The notes under the pieces: model-generated
Databases searched by the model: none
The model's input: only the letters and a program-made list of their open reading frames with translations
What the model was told of the DNA's origin: nothing
Translations under genes and position numbers: made by a program
Part shown: positions 1-8,130 of the stretch, piece after piece
How positions within the stretch are numbered: the stretch's first letter is position 1
Layout of the letters: every line of letters starts with the position of its first letter
Source: Firmicutes bacterium CAG:345
Lineage (GTDB): Bacteria; Bacillota_I; Bacilli_A; RFN20; CAG-288
Direction: 5' to 3'
DNA: 64,000 bases
Assembly: GCA_000433315.1 (NCBI GenBank)
Contig: FR893355.1
Location: 1-64,000, forward strand

Positions 1-1
1 T

Positions 2-553
2 ATAAATATGGTTGATCCTACAGGACATTTCTGGGATACTGTGTTAGATATCTTATTTATTGGAGGGGATATTTATAATTTAATTACAAATGAAGGCTAT
101 AAAGATTGGAAAAATTGGGCTGCTTTACTTGTTGATTTAGCATTTGCTGCTATACCATTTGTTACTGGTGGGGGAGGTCAAGTTGTTAAATTGGCTAATG
201 TAGCAGATGATATTTCTGATTTTAGTAAAGTAACTGTTATAGGCGAGTCAATGTCAAGAGTGCAAACCATATCTCAATTTGTAAATGCAACAGATAATCT
301 TTATGATGGATTTAAATCTTATAAAAAATTATCCAGTTTGGGTAAGGGAGGAAAAGTTCTTGCTGAAATAGGAGGAAAATCTTCTAATATAGCATGGCTA
401 TATGGAAAGTTAAGAAGTGGTTATAAAGTCATTGATATAGGGATAGACACAGTAAGAACAACAAGGAGTTCAAGTTATATAGTTGAAAGAATTACGATAG
501 CCATTTGGAAGAGTAGAAATATTTGGAAATGGATATATCATTTAGATTTTTAA
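2..553 (+). CDS. Rhs-type polymorphic toxin, C-terminal end (partial)
   Basis: The reading frame is open to the left edge, so this is the 3' end of a larger gene; the ATG at 8 is an internal Met. The sequence begins with the Rhs core junction motif (NMVDPTGHFWD), after which Rhs/YD-repeat toxins switch to a variable tip. Next come a hydrophobic pre-toxin stretch (about residues 12-55 with a Gly run, VTGGGGQ) and a basic tail of about 60 residues (YKVIDIGID, then RTTRSSSY and a Trp-rich end) that is probably the toxic domain. I do not recognise its activity. The downstream small gene is the likely immunity partner. Rhs toxins are usually exported and act in contact-dependent competition; that role is inferred. 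Confidence 0.85.
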   Translation: MNMVDPTGHFWDTVLDILFIGGDIYNLITNEGYKDWKNWAALLVDLAFAAIPFVTGGGGQVVKLANVADDISDFSKVTVIGESMSRVQTISQFVNATDNLYDGFKSYKKLSSLGKGGKVLAEIGGKSSNIAWLYGKLRSGYKVIDIGIDTVRTTRSSSYIVERITIAIWKSRNIWKWIYHLDF

Positions 554-569
554 GGATGTGATATTAGTA

Positions 570-896
570 ATGAAGAAGAATAAAATAATAAATGCTTTTG
601 ATTATTTGATAACTGATTATAATTGTTCTATGAATTTTGAAGAAAATCAAGGAGAACATTATAGTTTTCAAAATGCAAAATTTAAATTAAAAATTTATGT
701 ATGGGAACAATTAGATGAGTTAGATATAAATTTAATTTACAATGGTGAATGTTTTCATATCGATCCTTATATTGAAGATTTTTCATTAATTACTAAGCGT
801 AAAGGATTAAAAGGTTTTTTCTTTAGTTATAGTGAGAAATTTTGGATGATTATTGCAAAAATAGTAAAAAATAAAATTAAAGAAATATTAAAATAA
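570..896 (+). CDS. candidate immunity protein of the Rhs toxin tip
   Basis: A 108-residue soluble, charged protein (starting MKKNKIINAF) with no signal peptide or membrane segment. It starts 17 bases after the toxin stop. A GTG at 558 could be an in-frame alternative start, but it sits too close to the AAGG at 552 to be a good start. No family is recognised. Small unrelated genes directly behind Rhs toxin tips typically encode the specific immunity protein, so the role is inferred from position only. Confidence 0.55.
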   Translation: MKKNKIINAFDYLITDYNCSMNFEENQGEHYSFQNAKFKLKIYVWEQLDELDINLIYNGECFHIDPYIEDFSLITKRKGLKGFFFSYSEKFWMIIAKIVKNKIKEILK

Positions 897-967
897 ACAA
901 AGCAGGATTAATTTGTCACATGACAGATATTACAATATAGTATTTTTGCTTTTTGTATATAATTTAG

Positions 968-1111
968 GTATTTAAGTTATTGAATAAACTTATTATTGTA
1001 ACAGCGGGTCAAGCAGCACCTTGGTTTGGTCAATATGGTGGAGGAATTCAATATATATTGCCACAAACAATTCAAAAACTAATTAATTCTGGTATTTTAT
1101 CTAGATTTTAA
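968..1111 (+). pseudogene. remnant of a TNT-type NADase toxin C-terminus
   Basis: A 47-codon open stretch follows an in-frame TAG at 965 and has no start codon or ribosome site. Its translation contains APWFGQYGGGIQYILP and ends INSGILSRF, matching the C-terminal signature of the TNT domain (tuberculosis necrotizing toxin-like NAD glycohydrolase), where a Gly-rich turn, a Gln-Tyr pair and a final Leu/Ile-rich helix recur. The rest of the domain is absent, so it cannot be an active toxin. It looks like a displaced toxin tip left behind an Rhs gene, still followed by its immunity gene. Confidence 0.7.
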
Positions 1112-1125
1112 AGGAGAAAAAAGAA

Positions 1126-1395
1126 ATGAATTATCGTGAGTTAAAGAAATTAGTTGATAAAGATAAAGATATTTTTAAAAATATTTACATATGTAATTTT
1201 TTTACCTGCAGAATAGAAAAAATGGAGAAAACAAAAATCTCTTTAGTTAAAAATATTTTAGGTGAGTATGTTGTTACTCTTTGGTTAGATTATGAATATG
1301 GTAGATTTTCAGAACAACAATCTTTTAAAGATAAGGATTTGACTGCTAATTATGCTTGGCAACTATTTGAAAATTTAAAAAAAACAAAACTTTAA
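1126..1395 (+). CDS. candidate immunity protein to the TNT toxin remnant
   Basis: An 89-residue acidic/basic soluble protein (MNYRELKKLVDK...) with a good ribosome site (AAGGAG, 1111-1116) ahead of ATG. It follows the decayed TNT tip by 14 bases, the usual place of the TNT immunity gene. No domain can be named with confidence. It remains intact while its toxin is destroyed, which fits retention for protection against neighbours that carry the toxin; that is inference. Confidence 0.5.
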   Translation: MNYRELKKLVDKDKDIFKNIYICNFFTCRIEKMEKTKISLVKNILGEYVVTLWLDYEYGRFSEQQSFKDKDLTANYAWQLFENLKKTKL

Positions 1396-1827
1396 TATGA
1401 CTCTCTTTTTATAATAAAAAAGATTCAAGCAGATGTTTATATTTAATAATTATATTAATTTCTAATTTTTATTAATGAGCCTTTTATGTATTTGGAAGAT
1501 ATTTTATATGAAATTTTTATGATTTGATTACTATAGTTTCTAATAAATTTTAAAAAAGAATCAAAAGAACTAACAAAAAAGCATTGCAAAAAATAAATTC
1601 ATCTTCAAGAACTGATATAAAACAAATTTTATATGAAATAATAAAGTGCTATTTTTACAAATTTCAAAGGTGAAAGTTTTATTGAAATATGTGTTGCATC
1701 AACAAAAGAAAGATTATTTTTAAAAATATAATATTGAAATTAATGAATAGTAGATGTAGATGAAGAAGGAAAAAGAGTGTTAACTTATAAATCTTTACAA
1801 AAAATAAATTTATTGCTACAATATTAA
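1396..1827. other. gene-free stretch with decayed coding fragments
   Basis: No intact gene is visible. Short open pieces are present, for example a 25-codon tail ending near 1827 that reads VDVDEEGKRVLTYKSLQKIN, and a piece around 1474-1527 ending in TGA. They look like the remains of one or more genes at the edge of the toxin cluster, but are too short to assign. Confidence 0.4.
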
Positions 1828-1911
1828 TGCCATTGCGCGTATCTTTTAGCGAACCAGGTCAGGACCGGAAGGTAGCAGCCTTAAGTTAGAAATGCGGTGC
1901 AGTGGTTTTTT
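1828..1911 (+). ncRNA. ffs: signal recognition particle RNA (small, 4.5S type)
   Basis: The conserved SRP apical domain is present (ACCAGGTCAGG, then CCGGAAGGTAGCAGCC) with its GGAA tetraloop and asymmetric loop. The flanks pair to close the rod: CCATTGCGC at 1830-1838 pairs with the end of GCGGTGCAGTGG at 1894-1905. A T-run follows at 1906-1911. The RNA is about 80 nt, the short form without an Alu domain. It binds Ffh and directs membrane proteins to SecYEG. It lies directly upstream of tadA, a pairing common in Firmicutes. Confidence 0.93.
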
Positions 1912-1915
1912 AAAT

Positions 1916-2353
1916 ATGGAAAAAGTTATAGAAGAATTATTTAACCTTAGTTTAAATTCACATGATGAAGTTCCAGTTTCTGCTATTATAGTTGATGAAA
2001 ATGGAACTATAATTTCTAGTGCTGTAAATTCTTGTGAACAAGATGATAATGTTTTATCCCATGCTGAAATTAAAGCAATCGATAAAGCTTTAAAAATAAG
2101 GAAGCATAGCTTAAAAGGATGCACAATTTATGTTTTATTAGAGCCTTGTTTAATGTGTTTTGGAGCTATTTTAAATTCAGAAATCTCTAATATTATATAT
2201 TTGGTACGCAATGAAGATAGTGGAGCTTTTTCTTATTATCATGCTGATACACAAAAAAATAAAATAATAATTCATTGCTTAGATAATGAAGATGCGAAAG
2301 AAATTATTAAACGTTTTTTTGAAAAATGTCGCAGTAAAAATAAATCTTTGTAA
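1916..2353 (+). CDS. tadA: tRNA-specific adenosine deaminase
   Basis: A 145-residue cytidine/deoxycytidylate deaminase-fold enzyme. The zinc site is visible as HAEIKAID (His and catalytic Glu) and EPCLMC (PCxxC). TadA converts A34 to inosine in tRNA-Arg(ACG). The start is placed at the ATG at 1916 (MEKVIEELF) because the in-frame ATG at 1892 lies inside the SRP RNA. The N-terminus then matches the usual TadA length. There is no strong ribosome site because the SRP RNA ends only a few bases upstream, so expression may depend on read-through from it. Confidence 0.88.
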   Translation: MEKVIEELFNLSLNSHDEVPVSAIIVDENGTIISSAVNSCEQDDNVLSHAEIKAIDKALKIRKHSLKGCTIYVLLEPCLMCFGAILNSEISNIIYLVRNEDSGAFSYYHADTQKNKIIIHCLDNEDAKEIIKRFFEKCRSKNKSL

Positions 2354-2358
2354 AAGAA

Positions 2359-2410
2359 AAGAGAATGTTTAGAAACTTATATTGGTTCTTTAGACATTCT
2401 CTTGTTTTTA
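2359..2410. terminator. bidirectional terminator between tadA and the serS operon
   Basis: A strong inverted repeat (AGAGAATGTttAGAAAC paired with GTTCTTTAGACATTCTCT) is flanked by T-runs on the + side and A-runs on the left. It lies between two convergent genes. Confidence 0.75.
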
Positions 2411-3094
2411 TTTCTTTAAAAATAGTATTTGTTGTGGCTTTTTATTTTCATCAAGATAAATAGAAAAATGTTTTTCAACAGCTTTGAAGAATTTATCTTG
2501 GAAGAATGTATGATCAATACATAGATGAACTTGAAATAAGCAAGCTCCACCTAAATTGCAAAAAGTATCTTGCATTGTATCTAGTAAACCTTCTTCTATT
2601 CCATGCTGGGAGTTAACTTTTGAGAAAACATCGCAACAATATTCAATAACTTCCCAGAATATTCCTATTCCTGCAGTAATCAGAAGGATGAAAATACATT
2701 TTGGTAAAAAACTTATCTTGTCGGAACAGGAAAAATAGATAAAAACATAGAGCAATAAATATCCGCAAAGATATCCAAATCCGGAATGAAGGATGGTATC
2801 AAATACAGGAACAAAAGCATAAACATTAAATGTTGTTGCTATCATATTAGAAAGAGTGGCAAAAACATATACGCCGATTTTTATTGCTGGCGGTAATCTA
2901 ATTTTTCCAGCTGTTATAACAAAGAATATAGCAGGAATCCAACAGATGATTATGAAAAGTAATTCTTGAGCTGGACTTGTATAGGACAAGTTTAAGTTTA
3001 AAAGTACTATAAATATAATTAAACCGATAATAGTGGCAACAATTGGTGGTAAAAATTCTTCGAAAAAAATTCTTTTCCTTGTCACTTGATTCAT
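2408..3094 (-). CDS. YjdF/DUF2238-like integral membrane protein
   Basis: A 228-residue protein with about six membrane segments. It has the pattern of the YjdF (DUF2238) family: Asp-Thr-x-x-His in the middle (FDTILHSGFGY), then GIFWEVIEY and Gln-x-Gly-x-x-x-x-x-x-DTMQDTFCN near the C-terminus. The conserved acidic and His residues sit at membrane boundaries. No function is established for the family. Its ATG overlaps the serS stop by 4 bases, so the two are probably translationally coupled. Confidence 0.65.
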   Translation of the reverse strand: MNQVTRKRIFFEEFLPPIVATIIGLIIFIVLLNLNLSYTSPAQELLFIIICWIPAIFFVITAGKIRLPPAIKIGVYVFATLSNMIATTFNVYAFVPVFDTILHSGFGYLCGYLLLYVFIYFSCSDKISFLPKCIFILLITAGIGIFWEVIEYCCDVFSKVNSQHGIEEGLLDTMQDTFCNLGGACLFQVHLCIDHTFFQDKFFKAVEKHFSIYLDENKKPQQILFLKK

Positions 3095-4362
3095 TTAATT
3101 AAATCGGTTCCCATGTATTTTCTTAAAGCTTCTGGTACAGTAATTGTTCCGTCGGCATTTTGATAATTTTCAATAACTGCGGCAACTGTTCTACCAATGG
3201 CAAGACCAGAGCCATTAAGTGTATGAACTAATTCAGGTTTGCTGTCTTTATCGCGGCGGAAACGTATATTCATACGTCTAGCTTGATAGTCTAAGAAGTT
3301 TGAACAGCTAGAAATTTCTTTATATGAATTATAGCTTGGTAACCATACTTCTATATCATAAGTTTTGGCAGATGAGAAGCCAACATCACCAGTTGATAAT
3401 GTAACAACATGATAAGGAAGCTCTAATTTCTGTAAAATCTTTTCAGCATCACGAGTTAAACTTTCAAGTGCATCCCAAGAATCTTCTGGCTTAACAAATT
3501 TAACAAGTTCAACTTTTTGGAATTGATGTTGACGAATAATTCCACGTGTATCGCGGCCAGCACTACCAGCTTCACCACGGAAACAAGAAGAATAAGCGCA
3601 GAATTTTGTTGGCAATTGATCAGCGCTAAGAATTTCATCACGGAAATAGTTGGTGACAGGAATTTCTGCAGTAGATATTAACCATAAATCTGAGTCTTTA
3701 ATGTTATATGCATCTTCAGCAAATTTAGGTAATTGACCAGTTCCATACATTGAAGCTGTATTTACGAGGTATGGTGGCAATATTTCTGTATAACCACTTT
3801 CTAATGTATGAGTATCAAGCATTAACATCATAATGGATCTTTCGAGTTTAGCGAAAGCTCCTTTATAGAATGTGAATCGTGGACCAGCAACTTTGACACC
3901 TCTTTCAAAGTCAAAATATCCTAATTTTGTTCCTAAATCCCAATGACTAAGTGGTTCGAAATCAAATTTACGTGGTTCTCCCCAACGTCTAACTTCAGTA
4001 TTAAATGTATCATCTTTACCGATTGGTAAACTTTTATCAGGTAAATTAGGAGTTTTTAATAACATTTCACGAATTTGATTATCAATCTTTTCAAGCTCGG
4101 TATCGATAGCAGGAATTCTATCTTTAATTTTTTGAATACCAGCCATTAATTCGGTAGTATCTTTTCCTTCTTTTTTATATGTTCCAATAAGTTTAGAATC
4201 GCTATTTCGTTTAGCTTTTAATTCATCGCCTTCTTTTATAAGAGCTCTTCTTTTTTCGTCCAATACAGGAATTTCTCTCAGATAAGAGTAATCACCATTT
4301 CTAGTATTGAGTCTTTCAATAACTTCTTCAAGGTGTTCTCTTACATATTTAATGTCTAACAT
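3091..4362 (-). CDS. serS: seryl-tRNA synthetase
   Basis: A 423-residue class II synthetase, the normal length. An N-terminal coiled-coil arm spans about residues 25-105. Class II motifs follow: motif 2 FRGEAGSAGRDTRG (about residues 262-275) with the QFQKVELV segment, and motif 3 LNGSGLAIGRTVAAVIENYQ near 384-403. It charges tRNA-Ser. The start is ATG at 4362, preceded by GGAGGACACATAA. An AT-rich upstream region carries a TATAAT (4384-4389, minus strand). I see no T-box leader in the 195 bases before the next gene. Confidence 0.97.
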   Translation of the reverse strand: MLDIKYVREHLEEVIERLNTRNGDYSYLREIPVLDEKRRALIKEGDELKAKRNSDSKLIGTYKKEGKDTTELMAGIQKIKDRIPAIDTELEKIDNQIREMLLKTPNLPDKSLPIGKDDTFNTEVRRWGEPRKFDFEPLSHWDLGTKLGYFDFERGVKVAGPRFTFYKGAFAKLERSIMMLMLDTHTLESGYTEILPPYLVNTASMYGTGQLPKFAEDAYNIKDSDLWLISTAEIPVTNYFRDEILSADQLPTKFCAYSSCFRGEAGSAGRDTRGIIRQHQFQKVELVKFVKPEDSWDALESLTRDAEKILQKLELPYHVVTLSTGDVGFSSAKTYDIEVWLPSYNSYKEISSCSNFLDYQARRMNIRFRRDKDSKPELVHTLNGSGLAIGRTVAAVIENYQNADGTITVPEALRKYMGTDLIK

Positions 4363-4557
4363 TTATGTGTCCTCCACTTGAATATTATAATACACTTTTA
4401 TTTTTATAAACTAAATATTTATTTAACTTTTTTAAAAACAATAATTAATATTTAATTTTAAATAAATCTATAATCATAATTTGAATTATTTTTAAATAAT
4501 GCATGTAAAATTAGAACTATTTAATAAAAAATACATATTTTAAAATAGGTGAATATA

Positions 4558-4974
4558 ATGAGATGCAGATACACAAATAAAGAAGTAGAGTTACTAGCAA
4601 GATTGATGAGAAGTGAAGCCTTAGGTGAAGGTGTTTATGGTATGAAACTAGTTGGAAATGTTGTTATTAATAGAGTTGTTGCTAAATGAACTACTTTTAA
4701 GAATATCAATACTATTTATGATGCTATTTTCCAAAAAGGTCAATTTGAAGGAACTAAAACCCCTTTGTTCAATGGTAGACCGAACAAAGCAGAAAAACAA
4801 AGAGCAATGGATTGTATAAAATATTGGAGAGGTGATCCTGCATATAAAGCACTATTTTTCCAAAATCCGGGAAAAAATAAACCTTGCAAGCAGAAATGGT
4901 GGGGAGTTTTTGAAGGAAGATATAAGAATCACTGTTTTTATAATCCAGAAACAAAATGGAAGTGTGGTTTGTAA
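4558..4974 (+). pseudogene. SleB/CwlJ-like cell-wall hydrolase, interrupted by TGA
   Basis: One frame of 139 codons has a single in-frame TGA at 4687-4689. The first half reads ELLARLMRSEALGEGVYGM...GNVVINRVVAK and the second resumes TTFKNINTIYDAIFQKGQF, which is the SleB hydrolase_2 pattern: E-A-x-G-E, V-x-N-R-V and a Gln-Phe motif. Both halves are otherwise intact, with a good ribosome site (AGGTGA) before ATG 4558. Trp is TGG three times in this same gene, so TGA is not read as Trp. SleB-type enzymes cleave spore cortex; here there is no signal peptide. It could be a recent pseudogene, a read-through gene or a sequence error. Confidence 0.75.
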
Positions 4975-5793
4975 TTAAAATTCAGTGTTTGCAAACTTAT
5001 TTGTACGATTAAATTTTTCTTTTTCGATTTCTTCAAAAATTTTCTTCTTTTCTTTAGGAGCTTTTTCTTTACGAGCTTTAGCCCAAATAGACCAAAGCAA
5101 ATCGAAGTAATATCGATAAATTGGATAATTTTTTTTAAATTCTTCAATTTCTTTTTCTGTGGAAAAATAATTTTCGATGATGTAGTTTTCTTGATCTTGA
5201 GAAAAATAATTTTCTGATAATAAAGAAACTATGTCTAAATAAGAAGGCCCGAGAATAGAAAGATCATAATCTATTATTTTTACATTGTTATTTTTATTAA
5301 AAAGAATGTTTGCATTTACTAAATCAAAATGAAGAGGAACGATGTCATTTTCAGGTAAATCTACAAAAATATCTAAAAAGCCAAAGGCTTTACTATGGGA
5401 AAAAATAAGAAATTCTTTACATAATTCTTTAATTGATATTTTTCTTAAATTTGAATGTGGAAGAGAATGAAATTGTTTTATTCCAATTATAATTTTATCT
5501 AATTGTTCAAATGTTAAGTTTTTTTCTGGAATTGATTTAAGATTTTCCTGGTAATAACTCAGTTGATAAAAAGGAGTTGAATATTCTTTTAATATTTTTA
5601 TTCCTAAATTTTTATCATAGGCTGAATCAAGTAGAATGTAATCAGTGCAAAGTGGAAAGTGATTATCATAAGATATTTTTAGTACATATTTATTATCAAG
5701 CAAGTAGTTATCATTTGATAAGCCAGCAATTGGTATAAATTTAGTGATATTCAATTCTTTTTTTAGTTTAGCGAAAAGTTGTGTTTTATTCAT
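4975..5793 (-). CDS. APH/choline kinase-family phosphotransferase
   Basis: A 272-residue protein of the aminoglycoside/choline kinase fold. The catalytic loop is HFDLVNANILF (His-x-Asp-x5-Asn, about residues 154-164), followed by the metal-binding IIDYDLS about ten residues later (DFG-equivalent) and SYLDIVSLL. The N-lobe has a Gly-Leu-Ser-Asn-Asp turn and a Lys in YVLKISY. It resembles LicA/choline kinase-like enzymes, but the substrate cannot be read from sequence. It faces the broken SleB gene tail to tail with no gap. Its ATG appears to be at +1 of a promoter (see 5800-5805). Confidence 0.72.
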   Translation of the reverse strand: MNKTQLFAKLKKELNITKFIPIAGLSNDNYLLDNKYVLKISYDNHFPLCTDYILLDSAYDKNLGIKILKEYSTPFYQLSYYQENLKSIPEKNLTFEQLDKIIIGIKQFHSLPHSNLRKISIKELCKEFLIFSHSKAFGFLDIFVDLPENDIVPLHFDLVNANILFNKNNNVKIIDYDLSILGPSYLDIVSLLSENYFSQDQENYIIENYFSTEKEIEEFKKNYPIYRYYFDLLWSIWAKARKEKAPKEKKKIFEEIEKEKFNRTNKFANTEF

Positions 5794-5799
5794 GTTTTT

Positions 5800-5805
5800 A
5801 TTATA
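5800..5805 (-). promoter_or_regulatory. -10 box giving a leaderless start for the kinase gene
   Basis: On the minus strand, TATAAT at 5805-5800 is followed by six bases and then the ATG at 5793. With normal spacing the transcript would begin at the A of the start codon. No Shine-Dalgarno sequence is present between them. The -35 region is weak. Confidence 0.45.
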
Positions 5806-5947
5806 TAGTAAATTTTAAATAACAATTAACAAATTGGATTATTTAAATAGTTTTCAATATTAAATTTATTTGCTAATATTGAATGATTTTATTATTTTTA
5901 CTACAATAAATACCGAGGGAATAAATCCTTTAGAAAGTGTGAATTAT

Positions 5948-6523
5948 ATGTCAAAACCTGTATTAGTTGAAATTAGTGCACATCATGTACATGTTACCAA
6001 AGAAGCCTTAGCTACTTTATTTGGTGAAGATGCTACATTAGGTGTTAGAAAGATGCTTTCACAACCTGGACAATTTGCATCTGATAAAAAAGTAAAAGTT
6101 ATTGGACCAAAAGGTAGTTTTAATGCTTCGATTTTAGGACCTGAAAGAAGTGCTAATCAAGTAGAAGTATCTTTAACCGATGCTAGAAGTTTAGGAGTTG
6201 ATGCTCCTATTAGAGAATCAGGAGATATCGCTGGTTCTGCACCTATTACATTAGAAGGACCATGTGGAACTGTTGAATTAAAGGAAGGTTGCATTGTAGC
6301 TAAAAGACATGTTCACCTTGATCCAGCTTCTGCTGAAGAATATGGAGTAAAAAATGGTGATGTTGTTTCAGTTAAAATTGAATCGCCACTCGGCAGATCA
6401 TTGACTTTCAGCGATGTTGTAATTAGAGTCAGTGAAAAATTTGCTCCAGCAATGCATGTTGATACCGATGAAGGTAATGCTGCTGGTATTAAAGGAACAG
6501 TTTTCGGTACCATTATTAAATAA
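5948..6523 (+). CDS. pduL: phosphate acyltransferase PduL
   Basis: A 191-residue PduL-type phosphotransacylase, exchanging acyl-CoA and phosphate for acyl phosphate. The two PduL half-domains are clear: EISAHHVHVT near the N-terminus, then LGPERSANQVEVSLTDAR, and a second His motif KRHVHLDP, which supplies zinc ligands. ATG 5948 is chosen because the family starts just before this first motif; a frame upstream to a TTG at 5870 has no ribosome site. No microcompartment targeting extension and no shell genes are nearby, so it probably serves as the cell's general Pta with an acetate kinase elsewhere. Confidence 0.9.
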   Translation: MSKPVLVEISAHHVHVTKEALATLFGEDATLGVRKMLSQPGQFASDKKVKVIGPKGSFNASILGPERSANQVEVSLTDARSLGVDAPIRESGDIAGSAPITLEGPCGTVELKEGCIVAKRHVHLDPASAEEYGVKNGDVVSVKIESPLGRSLTFSDVVIRVSEKFAPAMHVDTDEGNAAGIKGTVFGTIIK

Positions 6524-7443
6524 TGCCAAACTTATTAGCTCATCGACTTTTTATTGATAATATCATTCAATGTAATAGTCTTGAAGAAAAAGAAATCATT
6601 GCTTTAAGATTAGGAACTCAAGGCCCAGATCCGATGTTTTATCATGGGATAATTCCATGGCGTTCATGGCATTTCATCATTGCTTTAAAGAAAATCGGAA
6701 ATAAATTACATAAAGAAAATGGAAGAAGATTCTTTTTAGAGCTAAAAAATGAATGTGAAAAAATAAAAAATCCAGAAGAAAAGAAAATATTTGCGGCTTT
6801 TTGCTTTGGACAAATATCACATCTTTTGTTGGATAGAAGTGCTCATCCTTTTATTTATTATTTTTCTGGATTTGATGATGATGGAAGAATCACAGGAAGA
6901 TTTCATTATGAGCATGCAAATTATGAAAGTGAAATCGATTGTATTTTAGCAACAAAAAATGCTGCGATTGATTTTCGTGAAAAAACTTTTGAATGTTTGC
7001 CATATGATAAAAGTGTTTACAAAATTATTGATAAAAATTTAGTACCAGTTCTTAATAAAATGTATGGAGTAAAGCTTTATAAAAAGTATTATTCAAATTC
7101 AATATGTAATTTTAGATCAATGCAAAAAATGACAACAAATAAATTACTTAGAATTCTTGGAAAAGATAATATGTTTAAGGCTTTATATACTCCTAATCAT
7201 GTTGAAAAAGATGTTATGAATGAAAAAAAAGCAATATGGAAAAATCCTGTTACTGGAAATGAATCTAAAGAAACATTTTATGATTTATTTGATAAAGCTC
7301 AAGATATAGCTATTAAAGCATTTGAAATGTTTAAACAAAAAGGTATTACTGATGAACTGATCAACTTTGTTTGCAATGATATGGATTATCGTGGTGTAGA
7401 AGTTGATTCGAAATTAAAGTATTGTTATTTTCGCAATAATTAA
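6523..7443 (+). CDS. zinc-dependent phospholipase C-like protein
   Basis: A 306-residue protein matching the Zn_dep_PLPC pattern: PNLLAHRLF at the N-terminus, GTQGPDPMFYH, then FGQISHLLLDRSAHPFIYY and FHYEHANYESEID. The spaced His and Asp residues are the expected zinc ligands. No signal peptide is visible, so it is probably cytosolic. These proteins are widespread in Firmicutes with unknown substrate. Its ATG overlaps the pduL stop by one base (TAATG), so it is coupled to pduL, though no metabolic link is obvious. Confidence 0.75.
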   Translation: MPNLLAHRLFIDNIIQCNSLEEKEIIALRLGTQGPDPMFYHGIIPWRSWHFIIALKKIGNKLHKENGRRFFLELKNECEKIKNPEEKKIFAAFCFGQISHLLLDRSAHPFIYYFSGFDDDGRITGRFHYEHANYESEIDCILATKNAAIDFREKTFECLPYDKSVYKIIDKNLVPVLNKMYGVKLYKKYYSNSICNFRSMQKMTTNKLLRILGKDNMFKALYTPNHVEKDVMNEKKAIWKNPVTGNESKETFYDLFDKAQDIAIKAFEMFKQKGITDELINFVCNDMDYRGVEVDSKLKYCYFRNN

Positions 7444-7483
7444 GACTATTGATAATTAAGACATTATTGATAGTCTTTTTTAC
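7442..7483 (+). terminator. terminator after the pduL operon
   Basis: AAGACTAT near 7443-7450 pairs with ATAGTCTT, followed by a T-run at about 7476-7481. It also lies upstream of ppa. Confidence 0.7.
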
Positions 7484-7587
7484 TAAAATACTGTATCTTT
7501 TTTTATTATTTTAGTAAAATCTTATATTTTTAAAAAATACTATCTTTTTAAAAATAGCCATGTTACAATAAATTCAGAGGTGATCGT

Positions 7588-8118
7588 ATGAATCCTTGGC
7601 ATGATATTGATCCGAAAAGAATTACACCTGATCGTTTTTTTGCAGTGATTGAAATTTCATCAGGAAGCAAAAATAAGTACGAACTTGATAAAGAAACAGG
7701 TCTATTAAAACTTGATAGAATTCTTTTTACTTCTACTCATTATCCGGCAAATTATGGATTTATTCCTTTGACTTATGCTGATGACGACGACCCACTTGAT
7801 GTTTTAGTTTTATGCACTGAAAAAATTATTCCAATGACTCTAGTAGAATGTGTTCCAATAGGTGTTATTCGAATGATGGATCAAGGTTCAAGTGATGCTA
7901 AAATTATTGCTGTTTGTGCCCATGATCCTTTTTATAGTAACTATAAAGACATTAAAGAATTGCCGAATCATGTATTTGAAGAAATCAAACATTTTTTCCA
8001 AGTTTATAAAACACTGGAAGGAAAAGACACTATTGTTTCTTCTATTGAACCAAAGGAACAAGCTATTAAAGAAATTGCCTATACGATTGAAAGATATAAT
8101 CAAAAATTTAAAAAGTAA
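7588..8118 (+). CDS. ppa: inorganic pyrophosphatase, family I
   Basis: A 176-residue soluble pyrophosphatase. The family I signature is present: Asp-rich DDDDPLDVLVL (D-x-D-P-x-D metal site), FTSTHYPANYGFIP before it, and DAKIIAVCAHDP with the later metal-binding Asp. It hydrolyses PPi and drives biosynthesis. The ribosome site AGAGGTGATC precedes ATG. Many Bacilli use the unrelated family II enzyme; a family I enzyme fits a Mollicutes-side lineage. The gap of 12 bases to the next gene suggests one transcript. Confidence 0.95.
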   Translation: MNPWHDIDPKRITPDRFFAVIEISSGSKNKYELDKETGLLKLDRILFTSTHYPANYGFIPLTYADDDDPLDVLVLCTEKIIPMTLVECVPIGVIRMMDQGSSDAKIIAVCAHDPFYSNYKDIKELPNHVFEEIKHFFQVYKTLEGKDTIVSSIEPKEQAIKEIAYTIERYNQKFKK

Positions 8119-8130
8119 AGGAGATTAAAT

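Noticed and set aside
1846..2124. Minus-strand open frame
   Set aside because: It lies antisense to the SRP RNA and tadA and has no ribosome site.
4363..4557. T-box leader for serS
   Set aside because: The region is plain AT-rich sequence without a T-box motif or specifier hairpin.
4687..4689. TGA read as Trp (Mollicutes-type code)
   Set aside because: Trp is TGG throughout, including in the same gene, and TGA ends several intact genes (9741, 10184, 10810).
5870..5947. N-terminal extension of PduL (microcompartment targeting)
   Set aside because: The TTG at 5870 has no ribosome site and the extension is not amphipathic; ATG 5948 fits the family.
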